DNA from: CAYJPV01 sp964372095
GTDB taxonomy: Bacteria > Acidobacteriota > Vicinamibacteria > Vicinamibacterales > JAKQTR01
Assembly: GCA_964372095.1 (NCBI GenBank)
Contig: CAYJPV010000015.1
Span: 53,392 to 117,391, forward strand
Length of the DNA: 64,000 bases
Direction of reading: 5' to 3'
The notes below the pieces were generated by a model. The model saw only the letters and a program-made list of their open reading frames with translations. It was not told where the DNA came from and searched no databases. The position numbers and the translations under genes were made by a program. Below, one piece after another: positions 7,839-16,620 of the stretch (positions are counted from its first letter, which is position 1; each line of letters opens with the position of its first letter).

Positions 7839-9151
7839 GCCGGGCCCTGCCCGGGCAGCGGATCGGTCCGCCAGGCCAGTGCGGGCCTGACGGCCACGGC
7901 GCCCCAGTGATACGGGAACAGGCCGCGCGCGCCGCCGGGATCCATCCGATCGTTCACGCTGATGCGGAGCACGCCGAGTTCGCGCACGTGCGGCCGATCG
8001 TTGGGCTGCGCCGGCGGCGAGAACAGCCGCACATTGAGGCTGATGTCGCCTTCCGACAGCAGGTCGCCCGACACCTCGCAGGTCGCGCGGAAACGCCCGA
8101 CGCCGTGTGGCGGCTGCTCGCCCCACGGTCCTTTCACGTAGGTGTCGAACGTCCCGAAGATCGCCGCGCCCATCGCGTCCACGAACTCGAGGCACGTGCT
8201 CACCTGCGCGCCCTCGCGCAGGACCGTGTAGTCGATCTCCACGGCGAACGGGTCCCGTACGTCGACGTGGGTCGCCACTTCGCCGTTCGCGTCGCGCGTC
8301 CGGATGGCGAGCAGTCGCACGAGATCGTTGCCCGGGGCGGTGGCCGGGTCGGGCCACGACCGTTCGCCCAGTTCGGTGAGTCCGAGCTTCAGGTACTCGC
8401 GCACGGCTTCGTCGACGGAGCCGTCGATCAGAATCTGGCCCTGGTTGAGCAGGATGGCGCGGTTGCAGAGCCGGTGGATGGCCGACATGTTATGGCTGAC
8501 GAAGATGACCGGCCGCCCGCCCTGGGCGATCTCGCCCATCTTGCCGAGGCACTTCTTCTGGAACGCCGTGTCGCCGACGGCCAGCACTTCGTCGACGACG
8601 AGGATGTCGGGTTCGAGGTGCGCGGCCACCGCGAAGGCCAGCCGCATGTACATGCCGCTCGAGTACCGCTTGACGACCGTGTCGAGGAACTGGTCGATCT
8701 CGGCGAAGGCGACGATCTCGTCGAACTTGCGGAGAATCTCGGTGCGTTTCATGCCGAGGATCGCCGCGTTGAGGAAGATGTTCTCGCGGCCGGTCAGCTC
8801 GGGATGGAATCCCGTCCCGACCTCGAGCAGGGCGCCGCACCGTCCTTTCACGTCCACGAACCCGCTGGTGGGCTCGGTGATACGCGACAGGATCTTGAGC
8901 AGCGTGCTCTTGCCCGCGCCGTTCCGGCCGATGACGCCCACGACGTCGCCCTGGCGCACGTCGAACGACACGCCGTTGAGCGCCCAGACGTGGGCACGGC
9001 CGGCGTCGTCGCTCTCCCGCCGGCGGCGGAAGAGACGGGTGACGCCCGCCACGCTGTCGGTGATGACGTCCCGCAGGGCGCGGTAGTGCTCGCGCTGGCC
9101 CAGCCGGTACCGTTTGGCGACGTGCTGCGCGTGAATGGCCAGATCGCTCAT
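7835..9151 (-). CDS. wzt: Wzt-type ABC transporter ATP-binding protein with C-terminal glycan-binding domain
   Basis: Start at ATG 9151 (MSDLAIHAQHVAKRYRLG), one base beyond the stop of the permease; 438 residues. The nucleotide-binding domain shows Walker A GRNGAGKST (~75-83), the divergent signature KRYSSGMYMRL and Walker B ILVVDEVLAVGD. Residues ~265-438 form an extra beta-rich domain, as in Wzt proteins that recognise the end of their O-antigen before export. With the Wzm permease it moves an undecaprenyl-linked polysaccharide across the inner membrane. The C-terminal domain implies export of a finished chain, perhaps one capped by the nearby methyltransferase. Confidence 0.92.
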   Translation of the reverse strand: MSDLAIHAQHVAKRYRLGQREHYRALRDVITDSVAGVTRLFRRRRESDDAGRAHVWALNGVSFDVRQGDVVGVIGRNGAGKSTLLKILSRITEPTSGFVDVKGRCGALLEVGTGFHPELTGRENIFLNAAILGMKRTEILRKFDEIVAFAEIDQFLDTVVKRYSSGMYMRLAFAVAAHLEPDILVVDEVLAVGDTAFQKKCLGKMGEIAQGGRPVIFVSHNMSAIHRLCNRAILLNQGQILIDGSVDEAVREYLKLGLTELGERSWPDPATAPGNDLVRLLAIRTRDANGEVATHVDVRDPFAVEIDYTVLREGAQVSTCLEFVDAMGAAIFGTFDTYVKGPWGEQPPHGVGRFRATCEVSGDLLSEGDISLNVRLFSPPAQPNDRPHVRELGVLRISVNDRMDPGGARGLFPYHWGAVAVRPALAWRTDPLPGQGPA

Positions 9152-9152
9152 C

Positions 9153-10007
9153 TCACACCACATCCGCGAAGCTGCGTTCCATGCGGCGGAAGTAGTAGAT
9201 CCCGCCGGCCAGCAGCACGGCGACCACCGGGACGGACGCCGCCAGCACCAGGCTCGGCGTCTCGGTGCGGCCAATCAGGGCCCAGCGGAATCCTTCGACC
9301 ACGCCGGCCATGGGGTTCAGGCCGTAGACCCAGCGCCACTTTTCCGGAATCAGGCTGCTGGCATACGCCAGCGGCGTCACGAACAGCCAGAGCTGCGTCA
9401 GGAACGGAATGGTGTACCGCACGTCCCGGAACTCGACGTTGAGCGCCGACAGCCAGATGCCGACCGACAAGGCGGCCAGCACGGCCAGCAGGACGAAGGC
9501 CGGCACGGCCAGCACGAAGACCGTGGGGACCACCCCGTAGTACAGCATGAACAGCAGCAGCACGCAGAAGCTGATCGTGAAATCGACCAGTCCCGCCAGC
9601 ACGGATGCCAGCGGGATGATGAGCCGGGGGAAATAGACCTTCGTGATCAGGTTCTGGTTCGCCACGAGACTGCCGCTCGACTCGGTCAGCGAGTACGCGA
9701 ACAGCGTCCACGGGACGAGGCCGGTGTAGACGAACAGCGGGTACGGGATACCGTCCGACGGCACCTTGGCCAGCTTCCCGAAGAACATCGTGAAGACGAT
9801 CATCGTCAGCAGCGGCTGGATGATGACCCACGCCGCCCCGAGAGCAGTCTGCTTGTAGCGCACCTTGATGTCGCGCCAGACGAGGAAGTACAGCAGCTCG
9901 CGATACGTCCAGATCTCGGACAGACGCAGCCCCGAGAAGCCGCGCGAGTGGCTGAGGCGCGTGAAGCCGGGCGGTGGCGGCTGGTGGCCGCTGTCGGAAG
10001 ATGTCAT
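9153..10007 (-). CDS. wzm: Wzm-type ABC-2 polysaccharide export permease
   Basis: A 284-residue ABC-2 permease. The cytoplasmic N-terminal segment carries WRDIKVRYKQTALGAAW, diagnostic of O-antigen and teichoic acid exporters, and is followed by six hydrophobic segments (for example LLTMIVFTMFF and FTISFCVLLLFML). It pairs with the Wzt ATPase encoded 1 bp downstream. Together they define an ABC-transporter-dependent glycan pathway instead of a Wzx/Wzy route; no flippase or Wzy polymerase was recognised in the window. It lies 1 bp after the LegC stop. Confidence 0.92.
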   Translation of the reverse strand: MTSSDSGHQPPPPGFTRLSHSRGFSGLRLSEIWTYRELLYFLVWRDIKVRYKQTALGAAWVIIQPLLTMIVFTMFFGKLAKVPSDGIPYPLFVYTGLVPWTLFAYSLTESSGSLVANQNLITKVYFPRLIIPLASVLAGLVDFTISFCVLLLFMLYYGVVPTVFVLAVPAFVLLAVLAALSVGIWLSALNVEFRDVRYTIPFLTQLWLFVTPLAYASSLIPEKWRWVYGLNPMAGVVEGFRWALIGRTETPSLVLAASVPVVAVLLAGGIYYFRRMERSFADVV

Positions 10008-10008
10008 G

Positions 10009-11163
10009 TCAGCCTTGCGCGAGCACGGCTCGCACGGTATCGATCACGCGTTCCGCCTCGTTGTCGGTCAGGCCCGTGCTGCACGGCAGGCTCAGTCCCT
10101 GGGCGAACAGGCGGTCGCCAACCGCGCCGCCCAGCCTGGGGGCGTCCGCGTAGAACGGCATGAGATGCGCGGGCGCCCAGACGGGCCGGGTCTGGATGCC
10201 GGTCGACTCCAGCCGTTCGAGCATCTGCTTCCGGTCGATGCCCGTCACGGCGGGATCGATCAGGATCGAGTAGAGCCACATCGTCGGAACCGCCCACGCG
10301 GGACGGGGCGGAATCGTGATGCCGGGCAGTCCGCCGAACGCGCGGTCGTAGCGGCTCGCAATGGCCCACTTGCGCGCCATGAACTCGGTGAGGCGTTCGA
10401 GTTGCGCGATGCCGAGCGCCGCCGCCAGATTCGTCAGACGGTAGTTGTAGCCGATCTCGTCGTGGAGGTACTCGGGCCCCTCAATCCGGGCCTGGGTCGT
10501 GAGGTGCTTGGCCCGCCGGGCCAGCGACTCGTCGGCCGTGGCGATCATGCCTCCGCCACCTGTCGTGATGATCTTGTTGCCGTTGAAGCTGTAGCACCCC
10601 ACCAGCCCGATGCTCCCCACCTGGCGGTTCGCCAGCGGGCCCGCGGCGTACGACGCGCCGAGGGCCTCGGCCGCGTCTTCGATCAGGATGACACCGTGGC
10701 GTGCGCAGGCTTCCTGGATCGGGGCCAGGTCGGCGGGCAGGCCCAGCACGTGCGCGACCAGCACGGCTTTCGGCTGCCGCAGGCCGCGCGCCGCACGACG
10801 GTCGAGTTCGTCGACCACGAGCGCCGGGTCCATGTTCCAGGTGGCGTCGTTCGCATCCACGAGGACGGGCCGCGCGCCGACATAGGCGATCGGATTGACC
10901 GTGGCGATGAACGTGAAGTCGGAGACGAACACTTCGTCCCCGGCCTCGATGCCGGCGACCTGGAGGGCGACGTGGATGGCCGCCGTGCCGCTCGAACACG
11001 CCACGGAATACCGGCTGTTGACGGCCCGGCTGAAGGCGTCTTCGAACCGCGGCACGAACGGGCCGACCGACGACACGAAGTTCGTGTCGAGGCATTCCCG
11101 GACGTAGGTCGCCTCGTTACCCGTCAGGTTCGGAACGGAGAGGTGAATCTCGGGCTCAGACAT
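10009..11163 (-). CDS. legC: LegC-like UDP-4-keto-sugar aminotransferase (DegT family)
   Basis: A 384-residue DegT/DnrJ/EryC1/StrS aminotransferase that keeps the Schiff-base lysine in CYSFNGNKIITTGGGGMI (near residue 190), unlike the ColD-like paralogue in the same operon. The opening IHLSVPNLTGNEATYVREC is typical of LegC-type enzymes, which convert the 4-keto product of LegB into the 4-amino sugar during legionaminic acid synthesis. LegB is encoded directly upstream with an 8-bp overlap, which supports the pathway call. PLP-dependent, cytoplasmic. Confidence 0.88.
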   Translation of the reverse strand: MSEPEIHLSVPNLTGNEATYVRECLDTNFVSSVGPFVPRFEDAFSRAVNSRYSVACSSGTAAIHVALQVAGIEAGDEVFVSDFTFIATVNPIAYVGARPVLVDANDATWNMDPALVVDELDRRAARGLRQPKAVLVAHVLGLPADLAPIQEACARHGVILIEDAAEALGASYAAGPLANRQVGSIGLVGCYSFNGNKIITTGGGGMIATADESLARRAKHLTTQARIEGPEYLHDEIGYNYRLTNLAAALGIAQLERLTEFMARKWAIASRYDRAFGGLPGITIPPRPAWAVPTMWLYSILIDPAVTGIDRKQMLERLESTGIQTRPVWAPAHLMPFYADAPRLGGAVGDRLFAQGLSLPCSTGLTDNEAERVIDTVRAVLAQG

Positions 11164-12148
11164 GGTACTGCTCGGCGCGGAAGAGGTGCGCCTGCTGCCG
11201 GATCCACTCGGCCGTCCGGGCGAGGCCCTGTTCGATGGGTACCGCCGCTTCCCAGCCCAGGCGGGACCGGGCTTTGGCCGGATCCGACAGCAGCACCATC
11301 ACCTCGCTGGCGTCGGGCCGCAGGCGCGAGGGGTCCTGGACCACCCGCGCCGTCACACCAAGGGTCGCGCAGGCGATGTCGAACAACTCGCCGATGGACA
11401 CCGTCCGGCCGGTGCCCAACTGGATGGTCTCGCCGTCGATCCCCGGGGCTTCGCCGGCTTTCACGAACCCCTCGACCGTGTCGGCCACGAACGTCAGGTC
11501 GCGCCGCGGGTCGAGACGGCCCAGCCTGATTTCGGTGCGGCCCGCGATCAGCTGCGCGAGCATGGTCGGCAGGACGGCCCGGGTGGACTGGCGCGGCCCG
11601 TAGGTGTTGAACGGCCGCAACGTGACCACGGGCACGCTGAACGAGCAGTGGTACGCCTCGCACAGCTTGTCTGCGGCGATCTTGGAGGCGCTGTAGGGCG
11701 ACTGCCCCTGCAGGGGAAACGTCTCGAGAATCGGCACCGTGGACGGCGTGCCGTAGACCTCGCTGGTGGACGTATGCACGAGCCGGCGGCAGCCGGCCCG
11801 GCGCACGCCTTCGAGCACGTTGAGCGTGCCCTTCACGTTGGTGTCCACGTAACTTTCGGGTGCGTGATAACTGTACGGAATGGCGATCAGCGCCGCCAGA
11901 TGGAAGACCGTATCGACACCGCGGCAGGCGTCCTCCACGAATCGGGCATCCCGGATGTCGCCCAGCCTGACCTCCATCGCCGCTCGTACGCGGGCGTCGG
12001 CCCCGTCCAGCCAGCCGAGCGAACCGTTCGAGTTGTACACGCAGAACGCACGGACGTCTGCGCCGAGCCCAACCAGGCGCTCGGTCAGGTGACTGCCGAT
12101 GAACCCGTCGGCGCCGGTCACCAGCACGCGTGTGCCCGTCCAGTTCAT
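11156..12148 (-). CDS. legB: LegB-like nucleotide-sugar 4,6-dehydratase
   Basis: ATG 12148 (MNWTGTRVLVTGADGFIGSH) was chosen over an in-frame codon 14 residues earlier because a GAGG site lies 6 bases before it; 330 residues. The dinucleotide motif GADGFIGS, STSEVYGTP and catalytic YSASK near residue 151 identify a 4,6-dehydratase of the extended SDR family. LegB removes water from a UDP- or GDP-linked GlcNAc-type sugar to give a 6-deoxy-4-keto sugar, the first committed step of legionaminic acid synthesis. LegC follows. The CBS-fused nucleotidyltransferase upstream suggests a GDP-linked route as in Campylobacter, an inference. Confidence 0.88.
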   Translation of the reverse strand: MNWTGTRVLVTGADGFIGSHLTERLVGLGADVRAFCVYNSNGSLGWLDGADARVRAAMEVRLGDIRDARFVEDACRGVDTVFHLAALIAIPYSYHAPESYVDTNVKGTLNVLEGVRRAGCRRLVHTSTSEVYGTPSTVPILETFPLQGQSPYSASKIAADKLCEAYHCSFSVPVVTLRPFNTYGPRQSTRAVLPTMLAQLIAGRTEIRLGRLDPRRDLTFVADTVEGFVKAGEAPGIDGETIQLGTGRTVSIGELFDIACATLGVTARVVQDPSRLRPDASEVMVLLSDPAKARSRLGWEAAVPIEQGLARTAEWIRQQAHLFRAEQYHV

Positions 12149-12217
12149 GTGATCCTCACAGCCTGCAGTTGTCTCGCATGGTGGAGGCACGGCGTGCCCC
12201 CGGTTCTGCCCGGCACC

Positions 12218-13399
12218 TCAGTAGGTCATCCGCTTGCGCAGCAGGTCTGCGTTGATGGGGATCGTGGCCAGGGTTTCCGCGATCCGCGGTCCCGCGTTGC
12301 CGGCGCCGTACGGGTTGTCGCACGTGGCGCAGTGGTGCCTGAACGCCTCGTCGAAGGCGCACCGCCTCAACGCCGCTTCGATCGCCTCGGTCTCGTACGG
12401 CACGTCGATGACGTTGTCGGCCCGGAGCCGGCCCTGCTGCCGCGACCCGATGTTGACCACGGGACAGCCGAACGCCGGCGTCTCCTTGATGCCCGCCGAC
12501 GAGTTGCCCGCAAACGCGCCGCGGCCGAGGCGGCCGATCACGTGCAGCAACCCGTGGAACCGGTGCCGGCCCAGGCTCTTGCGCACCACCACGCCCGGCA
12601 GGCCGTCGAGCGCCCGCATCTCGTCGATGATGTGGCGTCCGCCGGCGTCGTTGTTGGGGAAGGTCGCGACCACCTGCCACCCGTCGGCGGCGAGGCGCCG
12701 CAGGGCCTCCAGCGACGGCCGTACCTGGGCAGACGCCTGCTCGAACTCGGTGGTCACGGAGTGCTGGCAGAAGAGCACGATCGGCCGCGCAGGATCGAGG
12801 CCCAGGTCCGCCAGCACCTCGTCAGGCTTCGCGTACAGGCCTGCCGTGATGAGGTCCAGGGCGGGCTGGCCGACGTTGAACACCCGCCACGGCTCCTCGC
12901 CGAGGCGCAGGATACGCTCGACGGCCTGCGCGTTCGTGGCGAAATGCAGGTGCGCCAGTTTCGTCATGGCGTGACGGACCGAGTCGTCCAGCGCGCCGCC
13001 TTCGGTGTAATCCCCGCCCTCGATGTGCGCCGTCGGGATGTTCATCTGCGTCCCGGTGATCATCGCGGCGAACCCCTCGTACCGGTCGGCATACACCACG
13101 AGGACGTCCGGGCGCAGTTCGTCGAGGATCGCCGACAGGCTCAGCACCGCCGATCCGATCGCCTGGGCGGTGGCGAACAGCGTATCGTGCTGCATCCGGA
13201 TCTCGACCTGCCGGTACACGGTGAAACCATCAGCCTCGATCTCGGCCATCGTCTTGCCGAAGTTGTCTTCGAGGTGCGCGCCTCCGGCCAGCAGGAAGGT
13301 CTCGATGCGCGCATCGGCGTGCAGTGCCCTGAGGATCGGGTACTGCAGGCCGTATTCGGCCCGGTTGCCCGTAAAGACCGCAATGCGGCGTTTCGTCAT
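12218..13399 (-). CDS. legG: NeuC/LegG-like hydrolysing NDP-sugar 2-epimerase (copy 1)
   Basis: A 393-residue UDP-GlcNAc 2-epimerase family protein beginning RRIAVFTGNRAEYGLQYPIL, the classic NeuC/NeuC-like start. Conserved features include HIEGGD (near residue 145), MTKLAHLHF, and the C-terminal nucleotide-binding region GNSSAGIKETPAFGCPVVN. Enzymes of this type release NDP and invert C2, giving ManNAc-like sugars or 2,4-diacetamido-2,4,6-trideoxymannose for condensation by NeuB. A second copy lies at 22632-23798. The ATG overlaps the stop of the upstream SDR gene by 4 bp. Confidence 0.9.
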   Translation of the reverse strand: MTKRRIAVFTGNRAEYGLQYPILRALHADARIETFLLAGGAHLEDNFGKTMAEIEADGFTVYRQVEIRMQHDTLFATAQAIGSAVLSLSAILDELRPDVLVVYADRYEGFAAMITGTQMNIPTAHIEGGDYTEGGALDDSVRHAMTKLAHLHFATNAQAVERILRLGEEPWRVFNVGQPALDLITAGLYAKPDEVLADLGLDPARPIVLFCQHSVTTEFEQASAQVRPSLEALRRLAADGWQVVATFPNNDAGGRHIIDEMRALDGLPGVVVRKSLGRHRFHGLLHVIGRLGRGAFAGNSSAGIKETPAFGCPVVNIGSRQQGRLRADNVIDVPYETEAIEAALRRCAFDEAFRHHCATCDNPYGAGNAGPRIAETLATIPINADLLRKRMTY

Positions 13400-14349
13400 G
13401 CCCGTTCGTCTCCCAGCACTCGCAAAATCTGCTGCAGTCCGTCCGCGAGGGGAATGGACGGCACCCAGCCGGTTCGCGCCCGCAATCGTTCGACGTCCAG
13501 CACGATCCGGTCGTCGTGGCGGGTGCCGGGTTCGGTTTCGACGGGCGGCAGCGCGTGCCCGACGACGTCGCGGGCCATCTCCGCCAGCCTGGCGATGGAC
13601 GTCGCCACGCCGGACGACAGGTTATAGACACGCAAGCCCGGTTCGCGACCGGCTTCGGCCAGACGGATCAGGCCCTCCGCCACGTCGTCGCGATGGACAA
13701 AATCGCGGACGGGCGCCAGCGTGCGCAGGTGCACCCGCCCATCACCGAGAATCTGCCGCAGCAGCGTCGGCACAACGGCGCCCGCCGGACCACCCGGTCC
13801 GTAGACGTTCCCGAGACGGGCGACGTCCACCGAGAACCCGTAGTCGGCGGCGTACCCGGCCAGCAGGGCTTCCGCCGCGGCCTTGCTCGCGGCGTAGATC
13901 GAGCGCGGCGCCAGCGCCGCGTCTTCGTGCATCGGCAGCAGGACGGACAGCCCGTACACCAGCGCCGTGGAGGGAAACACGACGCGGGACAACCCGGCCG
14001 CCCGGCAGGCCTCGAGCACGTTGACCGTGGCCGTCACGTTGGCCGCAAACGCACCGGGCGGGTTGGTGCGGCAGATGCTCGCGTTGGCAAACCCGGCCAG
14101 GTGGAAGACCACCGTCTCGGGGCCGAGGTCCGCGACGGCGGCGGCGACGGCGGTTCGGGCAGCAGCGAGATCGGCCAGGTCAACCGGTCGCGTATCGCCT
14201 CCGGCGTCCCGTCCCGGAAGATCCAGGCTGACCACGCGCGCGCCACGGGCGGCCAGGCAACCGGCCAGGCCTTTTCCAATGAAGCCGGCCGCGCCGGTGA
14301 CAAGGGCCGCGCGGACCGGCGCGTTCACGAGGTGTTCAGGCAAGGTCAT
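13396..14349 (-). CDS. NAD-dependent epimerase/dehydratase (extended SDR)
   Basis: A 317-residue extended SDR: GAAGFIGKGLAG at residues ~20-31, PSTALVYG and catalytic YAASK near residue 152, with a C-terminal substrate domain of normal size. It overlaps the NeuB gene upstream by 14 bp and NeuC downstream by 4 bp. Its place between NeuB and NeuC suggests a modifying role on a nonulosonic acid precursor, for instance epimerisation or reduction. No specific substrate can be named. Confidence 0.82.
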   Translation of the reverse strand: MTLPEHLVNAPVRAALVTGAAGFIGKGLAGCLAARGARVVSLDLPGRDAGGDTRPVDLADLAAARTAVAAAVADLGPETVVFHLAGFANASICRTNPPGAFAANVTATVNVLEACRAAGLSRVVFPSTALVYGLSVLLPMHEDAALAPRSIYAASKAAAEALLAGYAADYGFSVDVARLGNVYGPGGPAGAVVPTLLRQILGDGRVHLRTLAPVRDFVHRDDVAEGLIRLAEAGREPGLRVYNLSSGVATSIARLAEMARDVVGHALPPVETEPGTRHDDRIVLDVERLRARTGWVPSIPLADGLQQILRVLGDERA

Positions 14350-15367
14350 CCCACTTCAGTTGGCTATTCCTGGGGAGGGCACGCGTGAGACGCCGCCCCA
14401 GCACACGTTCGTAATCGACGGCCTTGATCTCGCCCGTGCCCGGACGCTTCACCCACAGGTTGTCGGCACTCGCCGTCTCGCCCGCCGCGATGTCGCGGGT
14501 GGTCACGACGCACGCGTAGGCAAAGTCGATCGTGGGCTGCTCTTCCGGCAGGATAGCCTTGTGCCCGCCGAGGGCCTGGTGAATCGCCTTCGATCCGACC
14601 ACCAGTTCGTGCAGGGCCTGGGGATCCATCGAAATCGGCACGTCGGGACCAGGCCACGTCAGGTCCGAGGTGAAGTGCTTTTCGAGCAACGACGCCCCCA
14701 GCGCCACCGCGCCGTAACACGTGTAGTTGCCGAGGGAATGATCCGACAGGCCGAGCACGGCGTCCGGAAACGCGGACCGCAGTTCCGCCAGGGCCCCGAG
14801 CCGCACCTTGTCGTACGGCGTCGGGTACATCGACGTGCAGTGGAACAGCGCGAACGGCACGTTGGCGGCCCTGAAGATCTCGACCGCCGGCTGCACGCTC
14901 GCGAGGTCGTTCATGCCGGTGCTCATCAGCACGGGTTTGCCCCAGGCGGCGATGTGCTTGATCAGGGGGTAATTGTTGCACTCGCCCGACCCGATCTTGT
15001 ACGCCACCACGTCCATCGTATGCAGGCGGTCGGCTGCGGCACGCGAGAAGGGCGTGCAGAGATAGATCAGGCCCTTCCCCTCGACGTACGCTTTCAGCGC
15101 CCGTTCCTGCTCTTCCGGCAGGGCACAGCGCACCATGATGTCCCAGATGGTCTCGGTGGTATTGCCCGGGACCACGTCGTTCGGGATCATCTCGTCCTCG
15201 ACGACGTGCGACTGGAACTTCACGCACTCCGCGCCCGCGGCGGCCGCGTCGTCCACCAGGCGGACGGCTTTGTCGTAGCTGCCTTCGTGGTTGATGCCGA
15301 TTTCGGCGATGACCAGGGGAGGATGCTGCGCTCCCACCGGGCGCCCGGCAATGGCGAATTCGGCCAT
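14336..15367 (-). CDS. legI: NeuB/LegI-like nonulosonic acid synthase (copy 1)
   Basis: Two starts are possible; ATG 15367 (MAEFAIAG) is preferred because GGAGG lies 5 bases before it. The protein is 343 residues. VIAEIGINHEG at ~20-30 and CVKFQSH mark the NeuB TIM barrel, which condenses phosphoenolpyruvate with a mannosamine-like sugar. GLSDHSLG and LLEKHFT are further family signatures. The C-terminus (~285-343) is a short SAF, antifreeze-like domain. The gene is separate from the NeuB domain in the fusion at 23795-25540, so the locus has two synthases. Confidence 0.92.
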   Translation of the reverse strand: MAEFAIAGRPVGAQHPPLVIAEIGINHEGSYDKAVRLVDDAAAAGAECVKFQSHVVEDEMIPNDVVPGNTTETIWDIMVRCALPEEQERALKAYVEGKGLIYLCTPFSRAAADRLHTMDVVAYKIGSGECNNYPLIKHIAAWGKPVLMSTGMNDLASVQPAVEIFRAANVPFALFHCTSMYPTPYDKVRLGALAELRSAFPDAVLGLSDHSLGNYTCYGAVALGASLLEKHFTSDLTWPGPDVPISMDPQALHELVVGSKAIHQALGGHKAILPEEQPTIDFAYACVVTTRDIAAGETASADNLWVKRPGTGEIKAVDYERVLGRRLTRALPRNSQLKWDDLA

Positions 15368-15378
15368 GGTGCCCTCCA

Positions 15379-16620
15379 TCACTGCTCCATCCACACGGCG
15401 TGGCGCAGGTGCCACTTGCCGTCTTCAAGCCGCCAGAGGTGCGGGGACCGCGCGCGGTCGATCACCTCGTAGAAGCGGTCTTCCGAGATGCCCATGTAGT
15501 CGAGAATCTCGCGGAAGTACTTGTGCGGAAACTCGTCGTCGTACCGCTTGACCAGCGCGACTCCCTCTTCGCGGGTGATCTTGCCGTTGCGGATCTCCTG
15601 CGCGGCGTCGTACGTCGCCCGGCCGATGCCGAACTTGATGAACGTCGTGTAGTAGTGCAGCGGGTCGATCCGGTCGTCGATCGAGCTGTACTTGGAATAC
15701 GACCCTTCCGTCCGCTCGTCGTTCACCGTGAATCCGGCATGTTCGGCGGCGTAGTAATAACACTCCTGGGGATCCCATTTCAGGTAGTACCCCAGGTAGT
15801 GCACCGTCGTGCCCACCTGGCGGACCCGTGCTTCGTCCGCCGGCAGGTAGGCTTCGAGTTCGCGGGGATCGACGCCGTGGGACGCCACCAGTTCGTCGCC
15901 CGACACGCCGCCCAGCCGCACGTCCGCGATGTCCCGGCTCCCGCTGTAGAACTCCGGCTTCATCGTCGGAATGAAGTTGTCGTCGATGTTGTTGCCGTAC
16001 TCGGCCTGGTTCTCGCCGTAGAAGACCAGCGGGATGCCGTACAGCACGGACGTCTTGGGCGCGACCTGCCGCTGCCCGACGATGAAAGGCTGGAACGGGT
16101 GCACGAGGTTCTCGAACGCCAGTCGCGTGAGCAGCCGGTGGACCCGGCCGTTCGGCGTGAAGAGAATGTTGTCGAGACCCGAGTCAATCCACTTGTGGAG
16201 GTTGCGGAACCCCACGTCCGTGTACACGTTCGGCGCCCACGTCACCGTGAGCGGGTTCATGCCGTACCGGTACTTGAGCACGTGGGCGGTAAACGTGCTG
16301 TCCTTGCCCCCGCTGCCCGGCACGACGCAGTCGTAGTTGCCGGCCTTGCTGCGGTACTCGCGGCAGAGGTCCACCAGCGCCTGCTCGCGCGCCGCCCAGT
16401 CGATCTGGCGATCCTTGATGTCCTGGTACCGGCAGGCCGCGCACACACCGTTGTCGTCGAAGCCGATCGTCTGCTTCGGCTTGTCGGCGCTGCTCTTGAA
16501 CTCCACGACGGACGACGGGCGCTGGTTGGAGATCACGCACCGCGTGCAGAACTTCACCTCGCGAGGCAGACCGTAGTACGCCTCCAGCACGCCGGGGGTC
16601 TCCCTCGGGTCGGACATCAT
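15379..16620 (-). CDS. N-acetyl sugar amidotransferase (WbpG/PseA/LegJ family), copy 1
   Basis: A 413-residue PP-loop ATP pyrophosphatase. The ATP loop PGSGGKDSTF lies near residue 100. Two CxxC pairs, CTRCVISNQRP and CAACRY, probably bind zinc. The family turns an acetamido group of a sugar into an acetamidino group using ammonia supplied by partner glutaminase proteins. The partners HisH and HisF paralogues are encoded immediately upstream. The start overlaps the HisH stop (ATGA). A paralogue with the same neighbours lies at 19170-20378, with local differences that may reflect another substrate. Confidence 0.92.
   Translation of the reverse strand: MMSDPRETPGVLEAYYGLPREVKFCTRCVISNQRPSSVVEFKSSADKPKQTIGFDDNGVCAACRYQDIKDRQIDWAAREQALVDLCREYRSKAGNYDCVVPGSGGKDSTFTAHVLKYRYGMNPLTVTWAPNVYTDVGFRNLHKWIDSGLDNILFTPNGRVHRLLTRLAFENLVHPFQPFIVGQRQVAPKTSVLYGIPLVFYGENQAEYGNNIDDNFIPTMKPEFYSGSRDIADVRLGGVSGDELVASHGVDPRELEAYLPADEARVRQVGTTVHYLGYYLKWDPQECYYYAAEHAGFTVNDERTEGSYSKYSSIDDRIDPLHYYTTFIKFGIGRATYDAAQEIRNGKITREEGVALVKRYDDEFPHKYFREILDYMGISEDRFYEVIDRARSPHLWRLEDGKWHLRHAVWMEQ

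Noticed and set aside
7839..8357. Extended N-terminus of the CgeB-like glycosyltransferase
   Set aside because: This stretch lies in another frame of the Wzt gene; GTG 7838 overlaps the Wzt stop and fits the operon pattern.
11162..13627. An 821-residue plus-strand open frame
   Set aside because: Antisense to LegC end, LegB and NeuC; no domain similarity seen.
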